Of a stretch of 64,000 nt of DNA, positions 1 through 9,026 are shown piece by piece. Numbering within the stretch: the first letter of the stretch is position 1; each line of letters opens with the position of its first letter. Both the position numbers and the translations under genes were made by a program. The notes below the pieces were generated by a model, which saw nothing but the letters and a program-made list of their open reading frames with translations, was not told the origin of the DNA and ran no database searches. The DNA comes from Sva-07 sp963752815. Lineage in GTDB: Bacteria; Actinomycetota; Acidimicrobiia; Acidimicrobiales; Ilumatobacteraceae. The stretch covers positions 186,001-250,000 of the forward strand of contig CAVVZI010000021.1 of NCBI GenBank assembly GCA_963752815.1. Reading direction: 5' to 3'.

Positions 1-1648
1 GCGGCGCCGACCAACGCAGCAACATGTAGGAGCCGAAGCCCGACCCGCCGACCGCCACCGGTCGCTCGGGCCACTGCCGGCCGGTCGCGCACTGTCGAGC
101 GGACGCGTCGATCGCGGCGTCGATCAGCCGCTCGTCGCCCACCATGCGCGCCCCGCCGATCACCTTGATCCACGGGAGCAGCGAACTCGACGAGGTGTGA
201 TGACGCTCGGGCTCGGGCGGCATCTCGAGGGCCAGCGTTCCGTCGACCACCATGCTCGACAGCATCGCCATCTTCGGCGCGGCACCCCGCAGGTCGAGCG
301 CCTGGGCGCGCCGAGCATGGTCGGGGAGGACGTCGGCGAAGCGATGGGTGCCGTTGGCGTGGTAGTGCCCGCCGGGAACTTCGCCGGTGTCCCACGAGAC
401 GCCGATGTGGTTGGAACGGATGTGCGCGTACGAACCGTCGGGCGTGAGGTACTCGTCGTCGAGTGTCTGCCGCCAACGGTCGCCGACGGCGGCCCAGTCG
501 TCTGAACCGTGGATGGTGTCGTGGCCGTGCAGCGCCTGCGCGCCCATCACGTTGCACACGGTGAACGACCAGCCCGGTTCGCACGGGAAGAACCCGAGCC
601 GGCTGCGCTCGAAGTTCTTGCGCACGGCAGCCGTGAGCGAGTGATGGTCGTACTCGAACGTGCGGCCGTCCTTCCACACGAACGTCAACGACGCCGGCTC
701 GTCGAAGCGCAGGTCGCCCGTCGCCGCCTCGAAGCTGTTGACGACGTCGCCGAGGAAGGCCGAGAACATGATGTTGTCGCGGCGGATCGGGTCGGGGTTC
801 GGGTCGAAGTTGCCGAGCAGGTTCAGCGTGCGCCAGTACTCCCACACCCGCAGGTCGGTGTGCTTGTGCACCACCTTGGCGAGCGCCTCGGTCATCCGAC
901 CGGGCGCGTTGGGCAGGTAGTTGGCGGCGTACAGCGACATCGCCCAGGCGATGCTGTTGAGCTGGTAGCGCAGCTGGGTGCCGCCGTGGAACTGCTCGCC
1001 CCAGTCCATCCCCGCCAGGCCGTCGTCGGGCTGCTCGGCGAACGAGTAGCACCAGCGGAGGAGCTCGGCATCCATGTGGTCGGGTGGGCGCAGGGTGGTG
1101 ACCCGTTCGGGGATCTGCGCGTCGGCGAGGTAGGCGTTCAGCTCGGGCACCATCGCCCGCTTGGCGCGGAACCGGCGCTCGATCTTCCACACCATCGTCG
1201 CCACCACGGCGACGGCACAGACGTAGGCGACCGGGATCGCCCAGTCCCACGTGGTGCCGTGCTCGACCCAGACTCGCGGCCCGTCGGCGAGCACGGCAGC
1301 CAGGACCGCGGTGCCGAACCAGACGAGCGGGATCGAGAAGTGCGTGCTCAGCCCCCACCACAGCACGAGGGCGATGAGCGCCAGCACCTGGGTGACGACG
1401 AACAGGATCGGCGCAGCGTCGTAGAGCAACCCGGCGCCTGGATAGACGAGCCCCAATCCGAACGCCCGCCACGCCCCGCCATCGGAGACGAAGACCAGCA
1501 CGGTGCCGACGAGTTCCACGAGGGCGAGCGCGACCACGAGGCGGCCGAGCAGCCGACGGCTCGTCGGTCCGAAGCGCCTTGGTTGCTCGGGCAGGAGCAA
1601 TGGTCCGGGCACGACCGCAGTGTCGGCCTCGGTGATGGTGGCGGTCAT
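1..1648 (-). CDS. Linalool dehydratase/isomerase-like membrane protein (C-terminus beyond window)
   Basis: The first 549 codons are visible; the gene continues past the left edge. The N-terminus has several hydrophobic segments (residues about 30-150), followed by a soluble region with a tryptophan- and tyrosine-rich alpha-barrel look. The string CEPGWSFTVCN places two cysteines nine residues apart, as in the active site of linalool dehydratase/isomerase (LDI) of Castellaniella defragrans, and is followed by a QALHGHDTIHG segment resembling the LDI region after its cysteines. It is a clear paralog of the protein at 1785-3776: both have WGxQxHGG, RYQLN, NIMFS, FExxTG and FFPCEPGW. The ATG overlaps the stop of the 47-residue gene in an ATGA. 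Substrate is unknown; LDI itself acts on monoterpene alcohols. Confidence 0.75.
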   Translation of the reverse strand, partial: MTATITEADTAVVPGPLLLPEQPRRFGPTSRRLLGRLVVALALVELVGTVLVFVSDGGAWRAFGLGLVYPGAGLLYDAAPILFVVTQVLALIALVLWWGLSTHFSIPLVWFGTAVLAAVLADGPRVWVEHGTTWDWAIPVAYVCAVAVVATMVWKIERRFRAKRAMVPELNAYLADAQIPERVTTLRPPDHMDAELLRWCYSFAEQPDDGLAGMDWGEQFHGGTQLRYQLNSIAWAMSLYAANYLPNAPGRMTEALAKVVHKHTDLRVWEYWRTLNLLGNFDPNPDPIRRDNIMFSAFLGDVVNSFEAATGDLRFDEPASLTFVWKDGRTFEYDHHSLTAAVRKNFERSRLGFFPCEPGWSFTVCNVMGAQALHGHDTIHGSDDWAAVGDRWRQTLDDEYLTPDGSYAHIRSNHIGVSWDTGEVPGGHYHANGTHRFADVLPDHARRAQALDLRGAAPKMAMLSSMVVDGTLALEMPPEPERHHTSSSSLLPWIKVIGGARMVGDERLIDAAIDASARQCATGRQWPERPVAVGGSGFGSYMLLRWSAP

Positions 1649-1788
1649 CGGTTGCCTCCCTGGTTGGTGCTCGCTCGGCCGGGCAACGGTGGCGCCTCGT
1701 AGGTCACCTGCGGGCGGCCCGTGAGACGGCACACGCCGCGCACGAGGTGGGTCCACACCTTGGCGCAGTTCAGGTACAGCGTGATCAC
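1645..1788 (-). CDS. 47-residue coupled microprotein between two LDI-like genes
   Basis: Begins with GTG overlapping the stop of the upstream LDI-like gene (GTGA) and ends in a TGA overlapping the ATG of the next LDI-like gene (ATGA). The sequence begins VITLYLNCAKVWTHLVRGVC and ends in a polar tail with PPLPGR and NQGGNR. A GGAGGG lies six bases before the GTG. The coupling at both ends is the main evidence that it is translated. No family recognised. It could be a small partner of the LDI-like proteins, or only a device that passes ribosomes from one gene to the next. Confidence 0.6.
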   Translation of the reverse strand: MITLYLNCAKVWTHLVRGVCRLTGRPQVTYEAPPLPGRASTNQGGNR

Positions 1789-3776
1789 GCCACGCCCTCC
1801 GTGTCGGCGGACATTCTCGTCGGTGCGAGGACAAGTCGGAGCGGCCGGTCGACGACGAGCGACATCGAGCCGGTGCCGTCGGCGTCGGCGGTGACGATCA
1901 GATCGAGCCCGTCGCCGGACAACCGGTAGTCGGCGCCAGGGGTGAGTGCGCTGAGGGTGAACTCGACGGCGCCGTCGGCCGGCTCCGGGCCGGGGCGCAC
2001 CGCGAGATCGAGCGACGAGCCGTCGAGCGAGCGGGCCAGGGTGATCATCACCTGCGGCCACGGCGCCGACTCGACGATCGGGCCAGACGGCGCCACGTAG
2101 CCGCGCACGTTGATCGACGCGTTGTCGAGCGGCGTCGACCAGCGAACCAGCATCAGCAAGGCCAGGTTGCCGACACCGGTGCCGAGCGGCCGCTCGGGCC
2201 AGTGCTCTCCGGTCGCGCACTGCAGGTCATGGCCGCGGATCGCCGCCGCGGCCAGCTCGTCGTCGCCGACTGCACGAGCACCACCGATCAACTTGGTCCA
2301 TCCCGGCGTCGCCGACTTGCGTGAGCGGTTGCGCTCCCACTCCTCCGGCAACTGCAGCTGCAGGACGCCGTCGCTGATCAACCCGCGCAACGCGGCCATC
2401 TTCGGCGGCAACCCACGCAGCGACAGCGCCCGGCCGCGGTCGTGCAGATCGGGCGCGACGTCCTTGAAGCTGTGCGAGCCGGTCGTGAAGTACTCGCCGC
2501 CCGGCGTCTCGCCGGTGTCCCAGCTGAGGCCGGTGTGGGTGGAGCGGATGTTGGCGTAGTTGCCGTCTGGCAGCAGATACTCACGCTCGAGCGTCTCGCG
2601 CCATCGCGGCTCGATGTCCGACCACATCGACGTGCCGTGCAGCCGGTCGTGACCGAACAGTGCCTGCGCGCCGATCGTGTTGCAGGCGGCGAACGCCCAG
2701 CCCGGTTCGCAGGGGAAGAACCCGAGGCGGCTGCGCTCGAAGTTCTTCTGCACCGCTTCCATCCAGCTGTGGTGGTCGTAGGCGAAGGTGCGGCCGTCCT
2801 CCCAGACGAACGTCAGCGAGCCCGGCTCGTCGAAGCGGGTACTGCCGGTGGCCGCCTCGTAGAGGTTGATCTGGTCGCCGGTGAAACCCGAGAACATGAT
2901 GTTGTCGCGCACCAGCGGGTCGGGGTTGGAGTCGAGGTTGCCGACGCGGTTGAGCAGCTGCCAGTAGCGCCACACGCGCAGGTCGAGTTGCTTGAGCACC
3001 AGGTTGCGCATCGCCAGTTCGATCGTGCCCGGCGCGTTCGGGATGTAGTTGACCGCGTACGGCGCGAGCGCCCAGCCGAGGTAGTTCAGTTGGTAGCGCA
3101 CGACGGTCCCGCCGTGGAGTTGGTCGCCCCACTCGAAACCGTCGAAGCGGTCGATCGGCTGCAGCGAGAGCTCGTACACCCAGCGCAGCAACTCGGCGTC
3201 CATGTCGTCGCCCTCGCGCAACGCGTGCGACGGCTCGGGCACCTCGGCCGTGCGCAGGTACTCGTTCAATTCCGGGACGAGTGCCCGCTTGCGACGAAAA
3301 CGCGACTCGAACGTCCACACCAGCGTGGCCACGCACGCCACCGCCAACACGTAGGCGACCGGTACGGCCCAGTCCCACGTGGTGCCGCGATCGACGAACA
3401 GTCGTGGTGCATTCGCCAGCAAAGCGCTGGCCACCGCGCTCAGCAGCCAGACCCCCGGGATGCCGAGGTGCAGGCTCATCCCCCACCAGAGCACCAGTGC
3501 GACGCTCATCAGCGCCCAGGTCAACACGAACAGCAACGGGTGCGCGGTGTACAGGAACCCGGCGCCGGGGAAGACGAGCGACAGCCCGGCGGCCCGAGCG
3601 GTGGTGCCGCCGAGCACGACGAGCAGCGTGCCGACGAGCTCCACGACGGCGACGCACGCCAGCATGCGTAACACCAGGAACCGGGTCGCGGGGCCCATTC
3701 GTCGCGGCTCGGTCGGAAGGAGCGGGATCGCCGTCGGCCGTTCGTCGACGGGCGGGCGGACAACGGTGTCGGTCAT
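1785..3776 (-). CDS. Linalool dehydratase/isomerase-like membrane protein
   Basis: 663 residues. Hydrophobic segments lie at about 33-60, 65-100, 106-122 and 136-155, so the N-terminal quarter is membrane-embedded. The remainder resembles the LDI fold: D218 in EWGDQLHGG, Y228 in RYQLNY, the HH pair at 335-336 in YDHHSW, and cysteines 356 and 365 in CEPGWAFAACN, spaced as in the characterised LDI. By analogy it may hydrate, dehydrate or isomerise an isoprenoid-like alcohol at the membrane; this is inference. The ATG overlaps the stop of the upstream gene (ATGA), and its own stop overlaps the microprotein start, so the genes are translationally coupled. Confidence 0.75.
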   Translation of the reverse strand: MTDTVVRPPVDERPTAIPLLPTEPRRMGPATRFLVLRMLACVAVVELVGTLLVVLGGTTARAAGLSLVFPGAGFLYTAHPLLFVLTWALMSVALVLWWGMSLHLGIPGVWLLSAVASALLANAPRLFVDRGTTWDWAVPVAYVLAVACVATLVWTFESRFRRKRALVPELNEYLRTAEVPEPSHALREGDDMDAELLRWVYELSLQPIDRFDGFEWGDQLHGGTVVRYQLNYLGWALAPYAVNYIPNAPGTIELAMRNLVLKQLDLRVWRYWQLLNRVGNLDSNPDPLVRDNIMFSGFTGDQINLYEAATGSTRFDEPGSLTFVWEDGRTFAYDHHSWMEAVQKNFERSRLGFFPCEPGWAFAACNTIGAQALFGHDRLHGTSMWSDIEPRWRETLEREYLLPDGNYANIRSTHTGLSWDTGETPGGEYFTTGSHSFKDVAPDLHDRGRALSLRGLPPKMAALRGLISDGVLQLQLPEEWERNRSRKSATPGWTKLIGGARAVGDDELAAAAIRGHDLQCATGEHWPERPLGTGVGNLALLMLVRWSTPLDNASINVRGYVAPSGPIVESAPWPQVMITLARSLDGSSLDLAVRPGPEPADGAVEFTLSALTPGADYRLSGDGLDLIVTADADGTGSMSLVVDRPLRLVLAPTRMSADTEGVA

Positions 3777-5033
3777 GCGTGCACCTCCGGGTGCGTCACG
3801 GCATCAGCCGCCTGGGAGACGGTGGCGAGAGCCTGAGAATCGGCGGCCAGCCGGGTGGCGACACGATCGAGCGCGACGGCGAGCGGATCGTGCTGGACGG
3901 TCGGGCGGGCGAGCAGCGGAGCGGCGCGCGGGTCGTCGACGAATACCAGCCAGATGCGGGCCGCGGCGATCAACCGCTCGTCGTGCGGATGCTCGGTACC
4001 GCGCGCTGATGCGCCCAGCGCAGCGAGCGCGGAGCGCCGGCCAGTCGTCGTCGCCGATCCAACCCATCGCTCGGGCGAGCGCGGTGGACGCGGCGTGTTC
4101 CCACGCCGGCGCCGAACCGGCCGGCCATCCGAGGGGTGTCCAGTACCAGGCGGAGCGGTGGCCTCGGTGCAGACCGAACTCGCGCCGCAGCGACGTCACC
4201 CACCGCTCGGCTGAACCGCCGCAGCGGTGCAACGCGATTGCGGCGAGCGTGCCGTCGAGCGGGCGAACCCATGTCGGTTCGCTGCACGGCACGCCGAGCG
4301 ACGTGCGCGCGGCGTCGCCGACGAAGCGCGACGTGAGTTGCTCGTCGCCTGACCCGGCGAGTGTCAGCGCGGCGCGGGCGGGCGCGTGATCGATGCGGAA
4401 CGAGTCGCCGCCGAACCGGAATCGGGCCCACATACCGACACGTCGCGCTCGCTGCTCGATCGCCGGATCGGTGGCGATGACGGCGGCGAGTTCGGTGTCG
4501 CCCGCCAATGCCACGACCGCCGCCGTGCGCGAGCGGTCGACGGGGCGCAGGCGGTCGACCGACGCCAGACCCTCGGAGGTGCGGCCGCGGCGACGGGCCA
4601 GGTGCGACAGTCCCGGAATGCGCCCGACGACCGTGCGCAGCCAGGAGATCAGTCCGGCGGCCAGAAGGACCAGTGGGAACTCGTGTGAGGCCACCACCGG
4701 GCGCGCCACCGAACCGATCGACGCCATCGACGTCGTGACGGCAGCGTGCGAGTCCGACACGAGACCGCTGGCCACGACGGCCCCGACGACGACCGCCGCC
4801 AGCAACCAGTCCATCCCCCACCGCACCCAGGCCACCGTGGCCCCGACGGCGGCGAGCAGGCACGCGGCGGCGAGCAGGTTGCTGGATCCGACGAGGCCGG
4901 CGCCCGGAACCACCATGCTGCGCATCATGTGCACCCCACGGTGACCGAGCCCGAACACGAGAGCGATCGGCACCGCCAGCGACGCGCCGAGGACGATCCC
5001 CCGGCGCAGACCCAGCCGCGGGGTGCCGGCCAT
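3773..5033 (-). CDS. Membrane protein of the LDI-like operon, with a frameshift near its end
   Basis: The protein from the ATG at 5033 has four hydrophobic stretches in its first 135 residues (for example LGASLAVPIALVFGLG and WLLAAVVVGAVVASGLV), then a soluble part ending GWIGDDDWPALRARCAG. In that frame an arginine-rich nonsense tail follows. A neighbouring frame continues with ordinary protein sequence (DERLIAAARIWLVFVDDPRAA to THPEVHA) and ends in a TGA overlapping the ATG of the next gene. One indel between about 3975 and 4020 therefore separates the two parts; I read it as one gene of about 419 residues. No family recognised. Its start directly abuts the stop of the phosphotransferase gene (TAG then ATG). 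Confidence 0.6.
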
Positions 5034-6113
5034 CTACCCCAGCGCTCCGCGCGCGTCGAGGTCGAGCGCGTGGCGCCCGTGACGCTGTGCCATCACCGTC
5101 AGCATCTCGTCACCACGTTCGGTCTGCGCGGCGAGGATCGTGGCGATCACGCTCATCACCACACCCCACAGCGATCCGAGGCGGTAGTCGTGCCACAGCG
5201 TGTCGGCGTCGTAGTCCACCCCGGCGCTGCCCAAGCGGCTGCGATAGTCGTCGAGCAGACCGCGCTCGACGTCGGCGCGCTGCGCCGGCTGGAAGCCGCC
5301 ACCGATCATGTAGGCGAGATCCCACATCGCCGAGCCTTCGTTGGCGGTCTGCCAATCGACGACGACCAACGGCGGCGCGTCGGGGGTCACCCCGAACATG
5401 AAGTTGTCAGGCCGATAGTCGAGGTGGATCACGGTGGTCGGCGTGTCGCTCGACCCGATCCATCTCGGCACATCCGGAGCGAGCGCACGGATCAGCTCGA
5501 CGATGTCGGCATCGAGCCCCGGGCCGAGCCGATCGAGGAACGGCTCGACGAACATCGCATAGACCATGCCGAGCCCGTTGGCCGCCTCGTCGCCCTTCGC
5601 CCGGTGGGAGCCGAAATCGGCGAGCGTCGGATCACCCCATCGCGGCGCGTGGAGCCCGACCGCTTGCTCGACGGCGAGCGCGGCCTCGTCGACGGTCAGC
5701 CCCGCGAACTGGTCACCCTGCCGCGAGTCGGCGAGATCCTCCATGATCATCACGAAGTCGGGCTTGTCGTGGTCGTACGCGGCGAGATGGCATTCGGGAA
5801 CGCGGATGTCGACCGTCGGCGCCAGCTCGCGGTAGAACGACACCTCGGTGAGGTAGGTGCCGGTGGTGAACGCGCTCGTGCGGGCGTTCTCGTCGCCCGA
5901 GGGGAACTTGCCGACGACGCTCGCCGGTCGCCCGTCGGGATCGTCCCACGTGAGCGAGAAGCGGGCATTGCGCCCCGTCTGGCCCGTGCCGATGAACGAC
6001 TCGAACTGCAGATCGACCACCTGCGCGCCGTCCGCCACCCCCTTCGCGTCGAGCACTTGGGTCATCCACGCCGCGTCGAGATCGGCGGGCTCCCCACGTA
6101 CTTCGATGTCCAT
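5034..6113 (-). CDS. Phosphotransferase (APH/choline kinase-like)
   Basis: 359 residues from the ATG at 6113, which has GAGGGG a few bases upstream; the open frame extends further upstream but that part is low-complexity shadow. The kinase-like fold is shown by the catalytic loop HLDYRPDNFMFG (H-x-D-x4-N) and the metal-binding VVDWQ about 22 residues later; VVGKFPSG is the probable nucleotide-binding lysine strand and MIMEDL the hinge. Such proteins phosphorylate small hydroxylated molecules, including aminoglycosides, choline or ecdysteroid-like compounds. It is first in the coupled LDI-like operon, so an alcohol or isoprenoid substrate is plausible but unproven. Confidence 0.85.
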   Translation of the reverse strand: MDIEVRGEPADLDAAWMTQVLDAKGVADGAQVVDLQFESFIGTGQTGRNARFSLTWDDPDGRPASVVGKFPSGDENARTSAFTTGTYLTEVSFYRELAPTVDIRVPECHLAAYDHDKPDFVMIMEDLADSRQGDQFAGLTVDEAALAVEQAVGLHAPRWGDPTLADFGSHRAKGDEAANGLGMVYAMFVEPFLDRLGPGLDADIVELIRALAPDVPRWIGSSDTPTTVIHLDYRPDNFMFGVTPDAPPLVVVDWQTANEGSAMWDLAYMIGGGFQPAQRADVERGLLDDYRSRLGSAGVDYDADTLWHDYRLGSLWGVVMSVIATILAAQTERGDEMLTVMAQRHGRHALDLDARGALG

Positions 6114-6375
6114 TCGTCCCCTCACATCACTGTTGCTCACGATCGATCGACCGTACCGCAGCGGTGTCGCGTGGCTACGAGCGAGCCGACGTCGCAACGA
6201 TCGACGTTGCGATGAGCGAACGGCCCACCCCTCGGTCCGTTCGCTCATCGCTGTGACGAAGGTCATCGTCGATTTCTCGCGGCCGTCGAGCGGCGTCGGC
6301 TCCGTCGGTGGGCTGAGGCGCACGTGTGAAAAAACCACGCTCGGTGAGCTTCGGGGTGCCCGAAGTACGGATTTT

Positions 6376-6612
6376 GGTGGGGTACTAGGCCACGCGTCGG
6401 AACGGAATCGGACCGGAATGGGGCCTGTGGGGGAGCACTTGGGACCAGGTTGTGGCGCTGATCCGGCCTGTCCATAGTGGCTCCCGACGGAGGCGATGGT
6501 GACATCGTCAAGCGGAGGGCGAAGCCGCAATTCGAGTTTTGAAATACCCCGCGCGGGCGGGTCAAACAGCGGATTGCGGGCGGTCTCCCCTATTTACAAG
6601 GGGTTGCAGCAT
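6376..6612 (+). promoter_or_regulatory. Unit A leader: GGGGTACTAGG element and GNRA hairpin
   Basis: The non-coding stretch 6114-6612 holds this conserved leader before the multicopper oxidase. GGGGTACTAGG at 6379-6389 includes GGGTAC, which resembles the -10 of SigB/SigF-type promoters. Downstream, a block with the stem GGCGATG / CATCGTC (6492-6498 and 6503-6509) closes a GTGA loop; units B and C have the same stem with a GCGA loop. Both are GNRA loops. The block is followed by AGCGGAGGGCGAAG in all three units. I do not recognise it as a known riboswitch class. Between 6114 and about 6300 I see nothing definite. Confidence 0.55.
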
Positions 6613-8830
6613 ATGGAAACGGTTCATGAGCCTCAGGACGGCGTGAATCAGAAGTCACGGGTGGCACGGCGCGAGTTCTTGCGTCTCGGTGCGATCGGTG
6701 GCGCGGCGGTGGCGGCTGGTGCGGTCGCTTCGACGTGGATGCCGGACCTGCGCAAGCGCGGTCTGTTGTCCGCGGAGGGTGTGTTCGATGCCGGGTCGAT
6801 CGCCTGGGCGGACGTGCTGTACCTGGAGAGTTTCCCGACGAGCCCGTTGATCCTGAACCCGTTCACTGATGAGTTGCCGATCCCGAAGGCGCTGGTTCCT
6901 GAGCCGTACTCGACTGGACGAACTGGCGAACGTCGCCGGGGCCGGGCGATGGTCAGCAGAACTCGATGCGGTAACCAGCGCCACTCAGCGGTGGTGCGGC
7001 GAGGAGCGGGTGACCGGGGCCGACGGACTCCGTTGGTGTACAAGATCGAGTTGAAGGTGGACGAGCATGCGTTCACGACGTCGCAGGTGTTGCCGATCGA
7101 CATCAACGGTCGCCCGACGGTGTCGTTCGATGCGTCCGGTAACCAGGTTGCGGCGGGTCCGCGGACTTGCCGAAGAGCACGATCTACGGGTTCAACGGGC
7201 AGTTCCCGGGACCGATGATCAACGCCGAGTACGGCAAGCCGGCTCTGGTGCGGTTCATCAACAAGCTCGGTGAGAACGAGAAGGATCTCGATCGTCAGGA
7301 CTTCGGTGCGCCGGACTACTCGTTCCTGACCCACCTCCACAACGCCCACACGGCGCCGGAGAGTGACGGCAACCCGGGTTACTCGATGAACTACGGCCCG
7401 TACAACCACGGGTACAAGCCGGGTGAGTGGTGTGACAACCTGTATCTGAACTGGCCGGCGGGTAGTGACGAGCGCAGAGAAGCAGAGCTTCTTCTGGTTC
7501 CACGATCACCGCATGGATCACACCGGCGCCAACGTCTACAAGGGCATGGTCGGGCTGTACCCGATCTATGACCCGGTGCTATGACTTCGGTGACGAGACC
7601 AACCCGGACGGGTTGCGGTTGCCGGGTCGGCGCTACGACCAAGCCCGACGGCTCGTTCGACGTGGAGTACGACATCCCGTTGGCGTTCTTCGACGCCCGC
7701 TTGGACGACGGCGTCACGATGCACCAGGACATGCACGACGCGATGGGCGAGTACCCCGAAGTGGGCGCCTCGCGGGCGCATCCGGAGTGGTGGGGCAAGA
7801 CGTTCTTCAAGCATTTCCCGAACCACGGCTTCGTCGGCGACCTGTTCACGGTCAACGGCACCGCTTACCCGGTGCTGAAGGTCGAGCGTCGCAAGTACCG
7901 GTTCCGGTTCCTCGACTGCTCGGTCGCCCGCATCTACGACTTCCAGCTGATGAGCTCGACCAAGGGCCCCAAAGCGGCCAAGGATCTCGGCTACACCGGT
8001 GACGACCTGCAGGGCCAGTACCGGCTCAACGATGGTCAGCAGTGCATGCAGTTCACCGAGATCGCCTCCGACGGTGGTCTGCTGCCGGTACCGATCACGC
8101 GTGACAACTTCGAGCTGTGGCCCGCCCAGCGCCGCGAGATGATCATCGACTTCACGAAGTACCAGGACGGCACGCCGACCACCAAGGGCGACGCGATCTA
8201 CCTGACCAACACGATGGAGATGGGCGACGGTCGCATGTGGGACAAGTCGCGGCGTTACGACGGGACGACCGACTACAAGGTCCCGGTGCTGAAGTTCGAG
8301 ATCGGTGACCTCCCGGTCGAGACGGACCAGAGCGTGATCCCCAAGGATCGATGCGCGCCCTTCCTGCGATTCCTACGAACTGGAAGGACCTGATGAACAA
8401 CCGGATGGTCTTCGAGTTGCAGCGCGGCAGCGGTGGCGGCGAAGTCGAGTGGCTGATCAACGGCCAGTCGTTCGACCCCGGCCAAGTGGTGCGCAGCCTG
8501 AAGAACCCGGCCGGCAAGACACCGTTGGCGCAGCAGAAGATGGACAGCTACAACGTGTGGGAGATCCGCAACGGCGGTGGCGGCTGGGTGCACCCGATGC
8601 ACCTCCACATGGAAGAGCACCGCACCATGATGCGCAACGGCCAAGACACCACGAAGCCGACCAAAGCCCGCCCCGACGGGAACGGCAAGGAAGACGTCAT
8701 CGGGCTCGATCCGGGTGAATCGGTGATCATCTTCCGCCAGTTCCGTGACTTCGTCGGCCCGTACGTGGCGCACTGCCACAACCTGGCCCACGAGGACCAC
8801 GCCATGATGTTCGGCTGGGAAATCACCTGA
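6613..8830 (+). pseudogene. Tat-exported multicopper oxidase, multiply frameshifted
   Basis: The ATG at 6613 begins a protein with the twin-arginine signal RREFLRLG and a hydrophobic stretch rich in A and G. Copper motifs of a multicopper oxidase follow in order: THLHNAHTAPESDG, WFHDHRMDH, HPMHLHMEEH and HCHNLAHEDHAMM (type 1 site with axial Met). The coding sequence is split over all three frames, with shifts near 6913, 6975, 7155, 7475, 7570, 7642 and 8350; sequence on both sides of each shift is still typical of the family. A reconstructed protein would be about 735 residues, periplasmic or cell-surface. Substrate unknown: metals such as Mn or Fe, or phenolics, are possible. Either a recently dead gene or a badly resolved sequence. 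Confidence 0.8.
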
Positions 8831-8935
8831 GCCGTCTCTGACGGGTGCCCACGTTTCGCGGATGAAGGTCTTGTCGTTCACCAGCGCCGATCAGCGGCGT
8901 CGACGAGGACGGTGTTCTTCGAACTGCTGTCGGTG

Positions 8936-8959
8936 TCAATCAATCAATCAATCAATCAA
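8936..8959 (+). repeat. TCAA microsatellite, six units (unit A)
   Basis: Six tandem TCAA units lie in the 196-base spacer between the multicopper oxidase and the secreted-protein gene, about 70 bases before its start. The same position holds three units in unit B and three in unit C. The spacer also has GGCGTCGACGAGGACGGTG, shared with unit B. Copy number thus varies between units; within-strain variation cannot be seen here. Confidence 0.85.
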
Positions 8960-9026
8960 TGAATCGAATATCCGGTCGGTCGGCGTTCGCCGGTCACCCC
9001 ATATTGCCCATCAGGAGGCGGAAGAA

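Noticed and set aside
2442..3671. Long plus-strand open frame opposite the LDI-like gene
   Set aside because: Val/Gly/Arg/His-rich shadow of the minus-strand gene with no recognisable domain.
6376..6545. Known riboswitch (c-di-GMP, cobalamin, manganese yybP-ykoY)
   Set aside because: I could not match the conserved cores of these classes; only the GNRA hairpin is shared in a general sense.
6263..6565. Minus-strand small ORFs in all three leaders with the shared string RPPLDDV-IASV-SHY
   Set aside because: The shared string is simply the reverse reading of the conserved leader block; there is no ribosome site, and lengths and ends differ.
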